In this document: piece after piece, positions 35,446 through 44,552 of the stretch | Layout of the letters: every line of letters starts with the position of its first letter | How positions within the stretch are numbered: position 1 is the stretch's first letter | Assembly: GCF_009731355.2 (NCBI RefSeq) | Contig: NZ_AP022810.1 | Coordinates: forward strand, 620,001-684,000 | Direction: 5' to 3' | DNA length: 64,000 bases | Origin: Desulfuromonas sp. AOP6 | Lineage (GTDB): Bacteria > Desulfobacterota > Desulfuromonadia > Desulfuromonadales > SZUA-540 | Notes under the pieces: model-generated | Databases searched by the model: none | Seen by the model: the letters and a program-made list of their open reading frames with translations, nothing else | Told to the model about the DNA's origin: nothing | Position numbers and translations under genes: made by a program

Positions 35446-38184
35446 ATGTTGCGGATACTGTTTTTTCTGATCTTGTGGTCTGGTGTCGCCGTGGCCTCTA
35501 CGGATTCGTTCACCGTGGCCTTTTACTATGCCGACAGGCCGCCGGCTGCAGAGCTGCAGGCTTTCGATATCGCCGTGATCGATCCCGAGGCCGGTTTGTC
35601 CCCGCCAGACTATCGGTCGGATCACAGTGAGCTTTTTGCCTACGTCAGTGTGGGTGAGGCGGAGCCCTTCCGTTCCTATTTTGCCGAGATGGCGCCTTCC
35701 TGGTTTCTCGCCGAAAACCCTGCCTGGAAAACCAAGATTCTTGATGTTGCCGATCCCGCTTTTCAGGCCTTTTTCTTCAAGCGAATTATCGACCCACTGT
35801 GGGCGGCGGGTTTTCGCGGCTTTTTTCTGGATACCCTCGATTCCTACCAGCTTTTGGGTGACGACAAGGGCCAAAAGACCATGCAGTCTGGTCTTGTCAC
35901 CTTGATTCGCGGTATCAAAGAGCGCTACCCGGATGCGCGGCTCATTCTGAACCGGGGCTTTGAAATTCTGGACGAAGTCGAGGATGTGACCTTTGCCGTG
36001 GCCGCCGAATCCCTCTTCCGCCGTTTCGATCCCCTGACGGGTATTTACGGTGAAGTGGCGGAGACGGACCGAGTCTGGCTGCTGCAACGCTTACATGAGG
36101 TGAGCCGGGCCGGGCTGCCGGTCATCGCCATCGATTACGTGCCCCCAGACCAGAGGGATCTGGCCCGCGCTACGGCCGCCAAAATTCAGGAGCTTGGCTT
36201 CATTCCCTGGGTGACGGATAAAGATCTGGGCTCTCTGGGGGTTGGCGCGGTGGAGGTAGTACCGCGTCGTATCCTGGGGCTTTACGACGGTAGCGAGGGG
36301 CCTGATCCGGTCTACAGCAATCTGCAGCGTTACGCGGTGATGCCCTTGAACCATCTGGGCTATCAGGTAGAACTCCACGACCTGCGCGATCCTCTGCCGT
36401 CCGGGATTCTGGCGGGCAGTTATGCCGGGGTCGTAGTCTGGCCCAATTCGGACAGTTCCGGTAGCAAGCACGGCCTGGCTTCCTGGCTGGAGCGGATTAT
36501 GGCGGAAGGGATCAAGGTGGTTTTTCTCGACCGCTTTGGCATGCCGGTTCCTGCCATGGCCCGCTTCGGTCTCGATGTCCTGACGCCGACCGGCCCTGTT
36601 GGAGACGTGCGGATAGAGTACCGTGATCCGCTGGTCGGCTATGAGATAGCGCCCCGCCCCCGCTCTTCAAGCCTCATGCCGATTCGCGTCGGTTCACAGG
36701 ATCGTTCTCTCCTGGCCCTGGCATCCGACATGGGAACCCTGTCGGATGCCGTGGCGATCACGTCCTGGGGGGGCTATGCCCTCGAACCCTTCGTCATTAC
36801 GGAGACGGTGGGAGACCGTACTCACTGGGTCATTGATCCCTTTGCCTTTTTTCAGCAGGCCCTTCGTCTGCCCCTGGTGGCGGCTCCCGATGTCACGACG
36901 GAAAACGGTTTGCGGCTGCTGCTGACCCATATCGACGCCGACGGCTTTGAGAGTCGGGTGGAACGACCGGGAACCCCGCTGGCGGCCACAGAGCTGCGTG
37001 AGCGTATCCTGCAGCGCTACCGTCTGCCGACCACCTTTTCCGTCATTACCAGTACTTTAGGGGACCGTGGTGTCGCCACCGAAGAGGTGGCTCTCTGGCA
37101 GGAAGAGGCCCGCCGGACCCTGGCTCTCCCCTGGGTCGAGGCAGGCAGTCATACCTTTTCCCACCCCTTTTACTGGCAGGACACACCTGTCGCCAGAGAA
37201 GACTATTCGGAAAAATACCTGCCCGTTCCCGGCTATTCCTTCAGTCTGGATGCGGAAATTGCCGGTTCCATCCGCTTTATGGAAGAAAATCTGCTGCCGC
37301 CCGGAAAACACGTCCAGCTCCTGCAGTGGTCCGGCGACTGCATGCCGGGCGCCGATGCCCTGGCCGCGGCCTATGCGGCTGGTGTCGACAATATCAATGG
37401 CGGCAACACCCTCATCACCGAATCCGACCGCAGTCTGACCTCCGTCGCGCCCCTGGGCGTGGCCCGGGGCGGTTATTACCAGATCTTTGCCCCCAACCAG
37501 AACGAGAACGTCTATACCAATCTGTGGACCGGACCCTTCTACGGCTACCGACGGGTGATCGAAACCTTCCGGCTCACCGATATCCCCCGGCGGCTCAAGC
37601 CCATCAATATCTACTACCATATCTACTCCGTCACCAAGGAGGCCTCCCGCCAGGCGCTGGAGGATGTCTATGGCTGGGCGCTGGACCAGCGTCCCCACGC
37701 CATCTATACCTCTTCCTACGTGGACAAAGTGCAGGACTTCAACCGCACGGTCATGGCTCGTCAGGGAGATGGCTGGCTCATTCGCAATAGCGGTGAGCTG
37801 AGGCAGTTGCGCATTCCCCGGGCTGCCGGTTATCCGGATCTGGCCCAGAGCCGCAATGTCCTGGGGTGGTCCGACCATGGTGACAGTCGCTACGTCCATC
37901 TCGGTCCCGGGGGGGAAGCGGTTCTGGTGCTGTCGGCCGTTGCGCCGCGCCTTCCGTATCTGCAATCGATGGGGGCCGAAATTCTGACCTGGGAACGTCA
38001 CGACAGGGGCATCCGTCTTGAGGTTGAGGCCCACCTGCCGACTGCCGCGACGTTTGTCGCGCCCAAGCAATGCCGCTTGACGGGAGTGCCAGGCCAGCCA
38101 ATTTTTTCGACCACAAACAAGGGCTCTTTACATACCGCTGCACTGCCGGAGGGTAGACATGTTCTTGAACTTCTCTGCCCTTGA
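35446..38184 (+). CDS. pelA: PelA: Pel polysaccharide hydrolase/deacetylase
   Basis: Periplasmic enzyme that trims and N-deacetylates the GalNAc-rich Pel polymer. The 912-residue precursor has a signal peptide (1-18), a GH114/GH166-type hydrolase domain (about 22-270; E188 in AAESLF is the candidate catalytic acid), a middle domain (about 280-480), a polysaccharide-deacetylase domain with D497 and D499 in THIDADGF and H569 and H573 in SHTFSHPF, and a beta-rich C-terminal module. The 72-residue spacing D497-H569 equals that of the known deacetylase residues D528 and H600 in Pseudomonas PelA. It opens the pel operon and overlaps the next gene by 26 bases. Confidence 0.94.
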   Translation: MLRILFFLILWSGVAVASTDSFTVAFYYADRPPAAELQAFDIAVIDPEAGLSPPDYRSDHSELFAYVSVGEAEPFRSYFAEMAPSWFLAENPAWKTKILDVADPAFQAFFFKRIIDPLWAAGFRGFFLDTLDSYQLLGDDKGQKTMQSGLVTLIRGIKERYPDARLILNRGFEILDEVEDVTFAVAAESLFRRFDPLTGIYGEVAETDRVWLLQRLHEVSRAGLPVIAIDYVPPDQRDLARATAAKIQELGFIPWVTDKDLGSLGVGAVEVVPRRILGLYDGSEGPDPVYSNLQRYAVMPLNHLGYQVELHDLRDPLPSGILAGSYAGVVVWPNSDSSGSKHGLASWLERIMAEGIKVVFLDRFGMPVPAMARFGLDVLTPTGPVGDVRIEYRDPLVGYEIAPRPRSSSLMPIRVGSQDRSLLALASDMGTLSDAVAITSWGGYALEPFVITETVGDRTHWVIDPFAFFQQALRLPLVAAPDVTTENGLRLLLTHIDADGFESRVERPGTPLAATELRERILQRYRLPTTFSVITSTLGDRGVATEEVALWQEEARRTLALPWVEAGSHTFSHPFYWQDTPVAREDYSEKYLPVPGYSFSLDAEIAGSIRFMEENLLPPGKHVQLLQWSGDCMPGADALAAAYAAGVDNINGGNTLITESDRSLTSVAPLGVARGGYYQIFAPNQNENVYTNLWTGPFYGYRRVIETFRLTDIPRRLKPINIYYHIYSVTKEASRQALEDVYGWALDQRPHAIYTSSYVDKVQDFNRTVMARQGDGWLIRNSGELRQLRIPRAAGYPDLAQSRNVLGWSDHGDSRYVHLGPGGEAVLVLSAVAPRLPYLQSMGAEILTWERHDRGIRLEVEAHLPTAATFVAPKQCRLTGVPGQPIFSTTNKGSLHTAALPEGRHVLELLCP

Positions 38185-38890
38185 AAATCCTTCGCAGCGG
38201 GAGCGGTTTTCCCGTCTTCTCGCCGTTATTGGCATTGCTGTCGCTTTCATGGGGGTGCTGGCGCTGTTCTATCCCGAACAGGAGCTGTTGCATCTGGTGC
38301 GGCAGGACAACACCAAAGGTCCGGCCACCCGGGTTTATCTGCAGGCTCTGCTGCGAACGCGGCCGCAGGATCATGACCTTCGTCTGCGGCTGGCGACCCA
38401 ATATATGGATATGGAACAGTATCGCCAAGCGCTGCGAGTGCTGGATGCTGCCATCGGGGAAGTCTCTGTCGCTGAGCGCGAACGCTATGCCGAGCTGATC
38501 GTGGCCAGCCTGGAACGTCTCTTTGCCCTGGACCAGGCCGACGCCTGGCGGCAGCGGTTGCAGACGCTGGGACGAAACATCGAGACCACCGACCCGACAG
38601 GGCCGGATACTTATCGTCGTCGAGCCCAAAGCGCTTTTGAGCAGATGCGCACCGCCGCCAGCCTGGAGCAGCGGCGCAGCCTGTTTTTCAAGGCGATAAG
38701 GGTTTTACAGGAGGGAAATCTTCTGATGGAAGCTCTGGCGGCCGCCGATGCGCATATCGGCCCACTCGCCGGCGACCGCGAGACGCTTATTTTCCTCTCC
38801 CGGCTTGCCCTGGCCGCCAATCGGCCAGACCTGGCGCAAGTCTATATCCGCCGGGCTCTTGGCATCCCGGCCCAGGGAGGAAATCCATGA
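38159..38890 (+). CDS. N-terminal PelB-like protein: membrane anchor plus TPR
   Basis: A 243-residue protein with one transmembrane helix (LLAVIGIAVAFMGVLALFY, about residues 20-38) and TPR-like helices after it (RVYLQALLRTRPQDHDLRLRLATQYMDMEQYRQALRVLDAA, about 58-98). In Pseudomonas a single large PelB carries an inner-membrane helix, many TPRs and an outer-membrane barrel; here the first part is a separate gene and the rest is the next one. GGAGGG precedes the ATG. Its stop overlaps the next start as ATGA, so the two halves are translationally coupled. It is assigned by position and architecture. Confidence 0.8.
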   Translation: MFLNFSALENPSQRERFSRLLAVIGIAVAFMGVLALFYPEQELLHLVRQDNTKGPATRVYLQALLRTRPQDHDLRLRLATQYMDMEQYRQALRVLDAAIGEVSVAERERYAELIVASLERLFALDQADAWRQRLQTLGRNIETTDPTGPDTYRRRAQSAFEQMRTAASLEQRRSLFFKAIRVLQEGNLLMEALAAADAHIGPLAGDRETLIFLSRLALAANRPDLAQVYIRRALGIPAQGGNP

Positions 38891-41679
38891 GGTGGCTCGT
38901 CGCGCTGAGCCTGGGCGGCCTGTTGGTCATCTCCACCCTTTTCCCCGGGGAAGGGCGGGCCGAGGACCGGATCAGCGCCCCCTACAACCAGGAACTTTAT
39001 GACCTGAGCTACGAGGTTTTTCTGGCCAACGGCAATCCGGCCGATGCCCTCGAGGTGGCGGAAAAAGCCCTGGCCTTGCGGCCGGGCCACCGGATTTGGC
39101 TGCGGCGGGCGGCTCAGGCCGCTGACTGGTCCAATGAGCCGGAAAAGGCCCTTCGCTACTGGTCTGCCCTGGCTCCCCGCAGCGAGGCCGCGACAACCCG
39201 TGCCATCCAGCTTGCCCGCAGCCTGAACGATCTGCCCCGTCTCAAGGTGCTGGTCGGGTATCAGCTTGCCCTCAATGACGATCCTGCCCTCCTGCTGGAG
39301 TACATTCGTCTGGCCGAGGAAACCGGCCGGCCGGAAGAAGCCCTTCGCCGTCTGCAGAAACCGGCCGCCCGCTGGCCCGAGACTCTCGTTCTGGAGCAGC
39401 AATTCCGTCTGCTGGATCATAGCGGCTATCCCCTGGAGGCTCTGGCAGTCCTGGACAAACTGGCAGCCTTGCGCCCCTTGACTGCCGCTGAAGCCTTACG
39501 GGGGGCCGGTCTTTGGGCAGGGGTAGGTCAGCCGGAGCAGGCCTGGAAACTGCTGCAACGGACCGCACCCCATGTGGATTTTCGGGAAAACGTCTTCTGG
39601 GAAGGTGTCAGTGACCTTGGCTGGGGATTGGGCCATGGGGAGATGGCTGGCAAAGCTTCGAGAAAACTGATAGAGAACGGGGCCGGGCGGTTTCAGGATT
39701 ATCAGCGTCTCGCGGAGCTGTTGCGGGATGAGAATCCTGAAGCCTGCTACGAGACGGCCCTGGCCGGATGGCAGAGGCACCGTCATCCCTACCTCCTGCT
39801 GGTGGCTCTGGATACCGGCATCTCCCTGGGTCGATGGGAGCAGCTTGACCGTCTGATCAAGGATCTTCATCCGGAAGAGCGCGCTTCGGTCGAAGAACTG
39901 GCCATCTATTGGCAATACCGAGCCCAGATTGCCCGCCAGCAAGGCGAAATGGAGCGCGCTCGGCGCTACAGTCTGGAAGCCCTGCGCCGAGAGCCCGCCA
40001 ATGAAGGCCTCATGGCTGCTCATCTCTGGCTCCTGCTCGAGTTAGGAGCCATCGGCGAAGCGGCGCGCCTGGCTGATGCGTGGGAGGTGTATGCCGAAGC
40101 CTCTCCGCTTTTGCAGGAGACCCTGGGCGCCGTTTATCTGGCGGCGGGCGAACCCCTGCGAGCCCTCGATTTTTATGGCGCGGTGCTGGCGAGCCAGCGC
40201 GACAACCCCTTCTGGCTGGCTTCCTATGCCGATCTGCTGGAACAGGCCGGATACCATAGGGAAGCCTATTATGCCCAGTTGACGGCCCTGCGTATCTTGC
40301 GCAGCGCAGGAGAACGTCCCTGGAATGCTGGCGAGAAAAAAGAGCATGACCGTTTGATTGCCCAGCTGGGTTTGCAGATGAAGCCGGGGGATGCCCATGA
40401 CGAGTTTGTGCGTCGCCTTGCCGAGGGCCACGATGCGGCCTCCCGTGACCTGGTGACGGGATGGCTTCTGTCCCGAGGCTGGCCTGATCAGGCGCGGCTC
40501 TGGTTCCTGCGGGCCTATGTCCGTTCGACGGAGAAACCCGCCTGGGCTGAAATGGAACTTGCCCTGCAGGACAACGATCGCCCGGCCATGGCCAGACTGC
40601 TGTCGCAGGCGCCAGCGCGGCTCCCTGTTTCGGCTGCCGTGGAGGCCGCCCGTCGCCTCGGCCAGACACCACAAGCGGAGACGCTGGCCTTCGAACATTT
40701 CCAGCGGCATGAGCAGGATTCTCTCTTTGATGCCCAGGTGCGTGATCTGTTCGACGCCCGTCGCTCTGAGGTCTCCTACGGGCTGAGTGTTCTTGAGCAG
40801 GATGGCGCCGTTTTTGTGGAAAACCGCCTGGCGGCCGCAGCGCGCGTCAATGAACGCTGGACCGCCCTGGTGGAGGCCTCCCATGTTGACCAGCCCGCGG
40901 CGGAGGCAGGGAAACTGGCCTCTACACCCGACGTCGCCACAGGCCTTCGACTGGGGGCTTCGCGGCGCCATCCCGGGGGGAAGCTGACTCTTCTCGGCGG
41001 CCAGAACGACGCGCTCTATGCTTTCTGGACTCTGGCTTTTTCCGTCGAACAGACCCTCTCTTCGCGCCTGGCCCTGAATGCGGGCCTGGCCCTCGGGACG
41101 CGGGCAGAAGAAAATGTTCCCTTGCGGGTCGGCGGCCTGAAGGATGAGGCGGTCCTGGAAGCCATCTGGACGCTGACGCCGAGCACCGGCCTGGGAGGTC
41201 GCTTTACCCTGCTCGCTCTTCGTGACCAGGCCCGGCGATCCCTGGCGGAAGGGGCGGGCGCGGACCTGGAGCTGACCCATCGCCTGGCTGTGGCCTGGCC
41301 GGACTTCGGCCTGCGCCTGTTCGGCGGCTACCACGACTACGGCCGCGCCGGTCTGCCGCAGGGGCGCACCCTCGCTCTGGTCCCGGCGGGGGCAGACCCC
41401 GGGAGCTTTTTCGTACCTGAAAGTTACGCCCAGTTCGGCGCCGGCCTCTTTTTCGGCCAGGACTGGAAGTCGACCTATACGAGAGACTGGAAAGCCTTTG
41501 GTGCGGCGGATAGCCGCTGGAACAGCGTGTCAGGAATGGGCTATCGCTATGAACTGGGCGCGGTAGGCCCCCTGTTCGGTCTTGACGCCCTGCAGATTTC
41601 TTTCTCGCAGGATAGCGGCTCCTTTGGGCGCAGCGATGTGACAACGCAGTACATGGTGAATTATCGGTTGTATTTTTAA
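38887..41679 (+). CDS. pelB: PelB: TPR and outer-membrane beta-barrel export protein
   Basis: Outer-membrane exporter of Pel. The 930-residue precursor has its own signal peptide (MRWLVALSLGGLLVISTLFPGEGRA), a long superhelix of TPR repeats (about 30-620; for example NPADALEVAEKALALRPGH and RPEEALRRLQKPAARWP), and a C-terminal region of about 280 residues with alternating hydrophobic beta strands ending in NYRLYF, the aromatic terminus expected of a BAM-inserted barrel. Together with the upstream 243-residue gene it has about the size of one Pseudomonas PelB. The separate signal peptide shows that the split is functional, not a frameshift. Confidence 0.88.
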   Translation: MRWLVALSLGGLLVISTLFPGEGRAEDRISAPYNQELYDLSYEVFLANGNPADALEVAEKALALRPGHRIWLRRAAQAADWSNEPEKALRYWSALAPRSEAATTRAIQLARSLNDLPRLKVLVGYQLALNDDPALLLEYIRLAEETGRPEEALRRLQKPAARWPETLVLEQQFRLLDHSGYPLEALAVLDKLAALRPLTAAEALRGAGLWAGVGQPEQAWKLLQRTAPHVDFRENVFWEGVSDLGWGLGHGEMAGKASRKLIENGAGRFQDYQRLAELLRDENPEACYETALAGWQRHRHPYLLLVALDTGISLGRWEQLDRLIKDLHPEERASVEELAIYWQYRAQIARQQGEMERARRYSLEALRREPANEGLMAAHLWLLLELGAIGEAARLADAWEVYAEASPLLQETLGAVYLAAGEPLRALDFYGAVLASQRDNPFWLASYADLLEQAGYHREAYYAQLTALRILRSAGERPWNAGEKKEHDRLIAQLGLQMKPGDAHDEFVRRLAEGHDAASRDLVTGWLLSRGWPDQARLWFLRAYVRSTEKPAWAEMELALQDNDRPAMARLLSQAPARLPVSAAVEAARRLGQTPQAETLAFEHFQRHEQDSLFDAQVRDLFDARRSEVSYGLSVLEQDGAVFVENRLAAAARVNERWTALVEASHVDQPAAEAGKLASTPDVATGLRLGASRRHPGGKLTLLGGQNDALYAFWTLAFSVEQTLSSRLALNAGLALGTRAEENVPLRVGGLKDEAVLEAIWTLTPSTGLGGRFTLLALRDQARRSLAEGAGADLELTHRLAVAWPDFGLRLFGGYHDYGRAGLPQGRTLALVPAGADPGSFFVPESYAQFGAGLFFGQDWKSTYTRDWKAFGAADSRWNSVSGMGYRYELGAVGPLFGLDALQISFSQDSGSFGRSDVTTQYMVNYRLYF

Positions 41680-41706
41680 CGGTATGCAAGGATAGGGAGG
41701 AAATTT

Positions 41707-42231
41707 ATGAAGAGACTCGTGTTTCTGGTCATCATGATGGCGATGCTGGCCGCCGGCTGCACCACGATCCACCAGTCAGGCCGGGGGACAGTTCCTCTGG
41801 AAGCTGAATGGGTGGTTCTGCCCTTTGTCAACAACACCGAGACCCCCTACGCGGCCGAACGCGCCGAAGCCATCACCACGGCACTGCTCTACGCCAAGGG
41901 GGTGCAGCGCTTGACGCCTGTACCGGCGGATGTTCTCGAGAACGACCTGCTTCTGCCTGCCCGTGGCGAAAAGAATCTGCAGTCGGCCCTGCAGTGGGCC
42001 CAGAGTCGGGGCATTGCTTATGCTGTTTCCGGCACAGTCACCGAATGGCGCTACAAGGTCGGCCTCGATGGCGAGCCGGTTGCCGGTGTAACTCTGCAGG
42101 TCCTGGCCCTTCCCGGCGGGGATGTCGTCTGGTCGGGGAGTGCCAGCAAGAGCGGTTGGAGCCGGTCTTCGGTCAGCGCCGTGGGACAGCAGGTGCTGGA
42201 GAAACTCATTTCCTCCATCGAGGTTCGCTGA
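41707..42231 (+). CDS. pelC: PelC: outer-membrane lipoprotein of Pel export
   Basis: A 174-residue lipoprotein precursor with lipobox LAAGC (lipidated Cys18). In Pseudomonas PelC forms a dodecameric ring at the inner face of the outer membrane that funnels polymer to PelB. The body has the expected mixed alpha/beta pattern (WVVLPFVNNTETPYAAERAEAITTALL, YAVSGTVTEWRYK, GVTLQVLALPGGDVVWSGS). GGGAGG precedes the ATG. PelD starts 3 bases after the stop. Confidence 0.9.
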   Translation: MKRLVFLVIMMAMLAAGCTTIHQSGRGTVPLEAEWVVLPFVNNTETPYAAERAEAITTALLYAKGVQRLTPVPADVLENDLLLPARGEKNLQSALQWAQSRGIAYAVSGTVTEWRYKVGLDGEPVAGVTLQVLALPGGDVVWSGSASKSGWSRSSVSAVGQQVLEKLISSIEVR

Positions 42232-42234
42232 CCT

Positions 42235-43548
42235 ATGCGCTGGTTTCCTGAACGGGGTTCGCAGTTGACGGCCACGGCCTGGGTGGAGAGCCTGGTCATC
42301 GTGCTCGTCGTTCTGGGGCTGGGATTTCTCTTCCGGCCGCAGGACCCCTTCTTCTTTGAGGCGGCCTTCCCCTGGCTCTGGTTCGCACCCCTTCTGGTCG
42401 CCCTGCGCTACGGCATGGCGCCGGCCATGACTTCGGTGGCGCTGCTGACAGTCGCCTGGCTGCTTGCCCGCCGGGCTGGGATTGTCGCGGGGGATTTTCC
42501 GACCCTGCCGATGGCCGGCGGTGCTCTGCTGACCCTGGTGAGTGCCCAGTTCAGTACCGTCTGGAACCATCGGTTGCGGCGAACCAAGCAGGTGGCCAGC
42601 CATGCCGAGGAGCGTTTTGAACAGCTTTCCCGTGCCTATTTCATGGTGCGTCAGAGCCATGACCGGTTGGAACAGAACCTGATCAGCCGGCCGGTGACCC
42701 TGCGCCAGGCCATGATGGATCTGCGCCAACTGCTGAGTCGAAAGGGAGGGGGACTGCCGCGCGAGGTGGCCGTTGAACTGCTGGGCATTCTGTCCAACTA
42801 CTGTTCCCTGGAAAGTGCCGCCATTCATGCGGTCACCAATGGTAAAATCATGGACGAACCCCTGGCTGTTTGTGGTCGAGGGGGGATCTTCGTGGAAGAC
42901 GATCAGTTGCTCAAAGCCGCCATGGAGTCAGGAAATACGGCCTACCAGGCCGTTAACAGGCTACGAAGTGAAGAACGCAGCCATTATCTGGTGGCCGCCC
43001 CTGTACGCAGCAGTTCCGGAACCGTATCAGGCATGCTGCTGGTCACCGAAATGCCTTTTTTGGCCCTGCACCGGGAGACGCTTCAGGTCCTCGCCGTTCT
43101 GCTCGCCTACGTGGCTGATTACGGCGAAGCGGTAACCGCCGCCAAACCCATTCTTGCAAGCTATCCTGACTGTTCAGGGACCTTTGCAGCCGAGCTGATC
43201 AAAATGGTGCGACTGCACCGCGAGCTTGATGTGCCCAGCACTCTGGTCAGGGTCTCTGTGCGGGCGACGCCACAGCTGCGAAATATCTGCACCCTTCTAA
43301 AGGATCAGCAGCGGGGACTGGATCACACCTGGCAGCGTCATACGCCGGATGGAGTGCAGTTTGTCACCTTGATGCCCTTTTCGGGGGTCGGCGCCGCCGA
43401 GGGGTATCGGACCCGGGTCAGTGAAATTCTGCTGCGACAGTTCCGGTTTTCACTGCAGGACGACCCGACAGCCTTTCATTCGGTTATCCTCACTGCAGCC
43501 GACCCCCTGACCCAGTTGGCCGAACTTGTTGATGAGGCCAAGGTATGA
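42235..43548 (+). CDS. pelD: PelD: cyclic-di-GMP receptor of Pel synthesis
   Basis: Inner-membrane protein whose cytosolic part binds cyclic-di-GMP to switch on Pel synthesis. The 437-residue protein has about four transmembrane helices (17-110), a coiled segment, a GAF domain (about 170-300) and a degenerate GGDEF domain (about 315-430). The GGDEF motif is lost (TPDGVQF at 370-376), so no cyclase activity is expected, but the upstream I-site RxxD is kept as RGLD (360-363), closely matching R367/D370 of Pseudomonas PelD. The stop overlaps pelE by ATGA. Confidence 0.93.
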   Translation: MRWFPERGSQLTATAWVESLVIVLVVLGLGFLFRPQDPFFFEAAFPWLWFAPLLVALRYGMAPAMTSVALLTVAWLLARRAGIVAGDFPTLPMAGGALLTLVSAQFSTVWNHRLRRTKQVASHAEERFEQLSRAYFMVRQSHDRLEQNLISRPVTLRQAMMDLRQLLSRKGGGLPREVAVELLGILSNYCSLESAAIHAVTNGKIMDEPLAVCGRGGIFVEDDQLLKAAMESGNTAYQAVNRLRSEERSHYLVAAPVRSSSGTVSGMLLVTEMPFLALHRETLQVLAVLLAYVADYGEAVTAAKPILASYPDCSGTFAAELIKMVRLHRELDVPSTLVRVSVRATPQLRNICTLLKDQQRGLDHTWQRHTPDGVQFVTLMPFSGVGAAEGYRTRVSEILLRQFRFSLQDDPTAFHSVILTAADPLTQLAELVDEAKV

Positions 43549-44552
43549 GTTGGGGCCTTCTGCTTGTCTTTGCTTTGCTGAGCCAGACAGCGGCGGTCTG
43601 GGCTCTTTTCAGTCCTTATCCGCAGGCGATGCAGCTTGGCCTTTTTGTTGTCGCTCACCTGGTGGCCTCCCTGCTGCTGTCCGCACTGCTGCTCATGGTT
43701 ATGCCCCATCGCTTTGCCAGGCGGCGCACCTGGGTGTTGCTGCTCTTTGTCAGTGTCGCTTTTTTTATTCCCGTTTTGGGTGGTCTTGGTCTGATTGTGG
43801 ATATGGTCTATTTCAGAATGACGCGCAAAGCCATCAAAAGGCCAGAATTTCACAGCCTGAAAATCCCGCCCTTTCTGGAAGAAGGTTCCCATATCGCCCA
43901 GGGAATGGGCGAGGGCGGCGCCTGGTCCCGACTGCGCACGGTCGATCTGCCTCGTCCCCAGCGTTTAAAGGCGCTGCTGGCGGTGAGTACGACCGGTGGG
44001 CGAAAAGTCAACCGATTGCTTCGTCTCGCCACCGGTGATACGGATGACGAAATCCGGCTGCTGGCCTTCAACCTTTTTGACCGACAGGAAAAAGTCGTTA
44101 CTCAGGCTATCAGTCAGAATCTTGGCGAACTGAAGAAGGTAAGGGGATCCGCACAGCGGGCCGAGCTCTGTCGTTCGCTGGCACTCTCCTATTGGGAAAT
44201 GGTCTATAACGATCTGGCCCAGGCCGAACTGCAGAATTTCTTCGTTGAGCAGTCTTTGAATTATGCCAGCCAGGCCTGTGAACTGGGGGGGGACGATCCG
44301 GCCATGGCCCTGTTGATAGGCCGCATCCACCTGCTGCGGGGCCAGACCGACCAGGCGGAAGCGATGATCCTAAAGGCCCAGAGCCTTGGCGCCCTTCCGG
44401 CCCGTGTGCTCCCCTATCTGGCAGAAATAGCCTATACCCGCCGTGATTTTAAGGCATTGACGGATTATCTGCAGCAGGAGACTTCCTTGAAACACAAGCC
44501 GGGAATCGGACCCGTTGCCCAGTTCTGGGGGGTGGCGTCATGGCAAAAGTGA
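43545..44552 (+). CDS. pelE: PelE: membrane TPR protein of the Pel synthase complex
   Basis: A 335-residue protein with N-terminal membrane helices (LLLVFALLSQTAAVWALF, LGLFVVAHLVASLLLSALLL and VLLLFVSVAFFIPVLGGLGL) followed by a cytosolic helical region with TPR-like repeats (about 205-320; AMALLIGRIHLLRGQTDQAEAMILKAQ). PelE bridges PelD and the glycosyltransferase PelF. It overlaps pelD by 4 and pelF by 13 bases, consistent with stoichiometric production of the inner-membrane complex. Confidence 0.88.
   Translation: MSWGLLLVFALLSQTAAVWALFSPYPQAMQLGLFVVAHLVASLLLSALLLMVMPHRFARRRTWVLLLFVSVAFFIPVLGGLGLIVDMVYFRMTRKAIKRPEFHSLKIPPFLEEGSHIAQGMGEGGAWSRLRTVDLPRPQRLKALLAVSTTGGRKVNRLLRLATGDTDDEIRLLAFNLFDRQEKVVTQAISQNLGELKKVRGSAQRAELCRSLALSYWEMVYNDLAQAELQNFFVEQSLNYASQACELGGDDPAMALLIGRIHLLRGQTDQAEAMILKAQSLGALPARVLPYLAEIAYTRRDFKALTDYLQQETSLKHKPGIGPVAQFWGVASWQK

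Noticed and set aside
38887-38890. Frameshift or assembly error as cause of the pelB split
   Set aside because: The downstream gene begins with a complete signal peptide and the junction is a normal ATGA overlap, so a true two-gene arrangement is more likely.
42235-43548. PelD as an active diguanylate cyclase
   Set aside because: The GGDEF motif is replaced by TPDGVQF; only the RxxD binding site remains.
43819-43842. GCAAAGCC resembling the GEMM core
   Set aside because: It lies inside the pelE coding region and has no flanking P2 and P3 stems.
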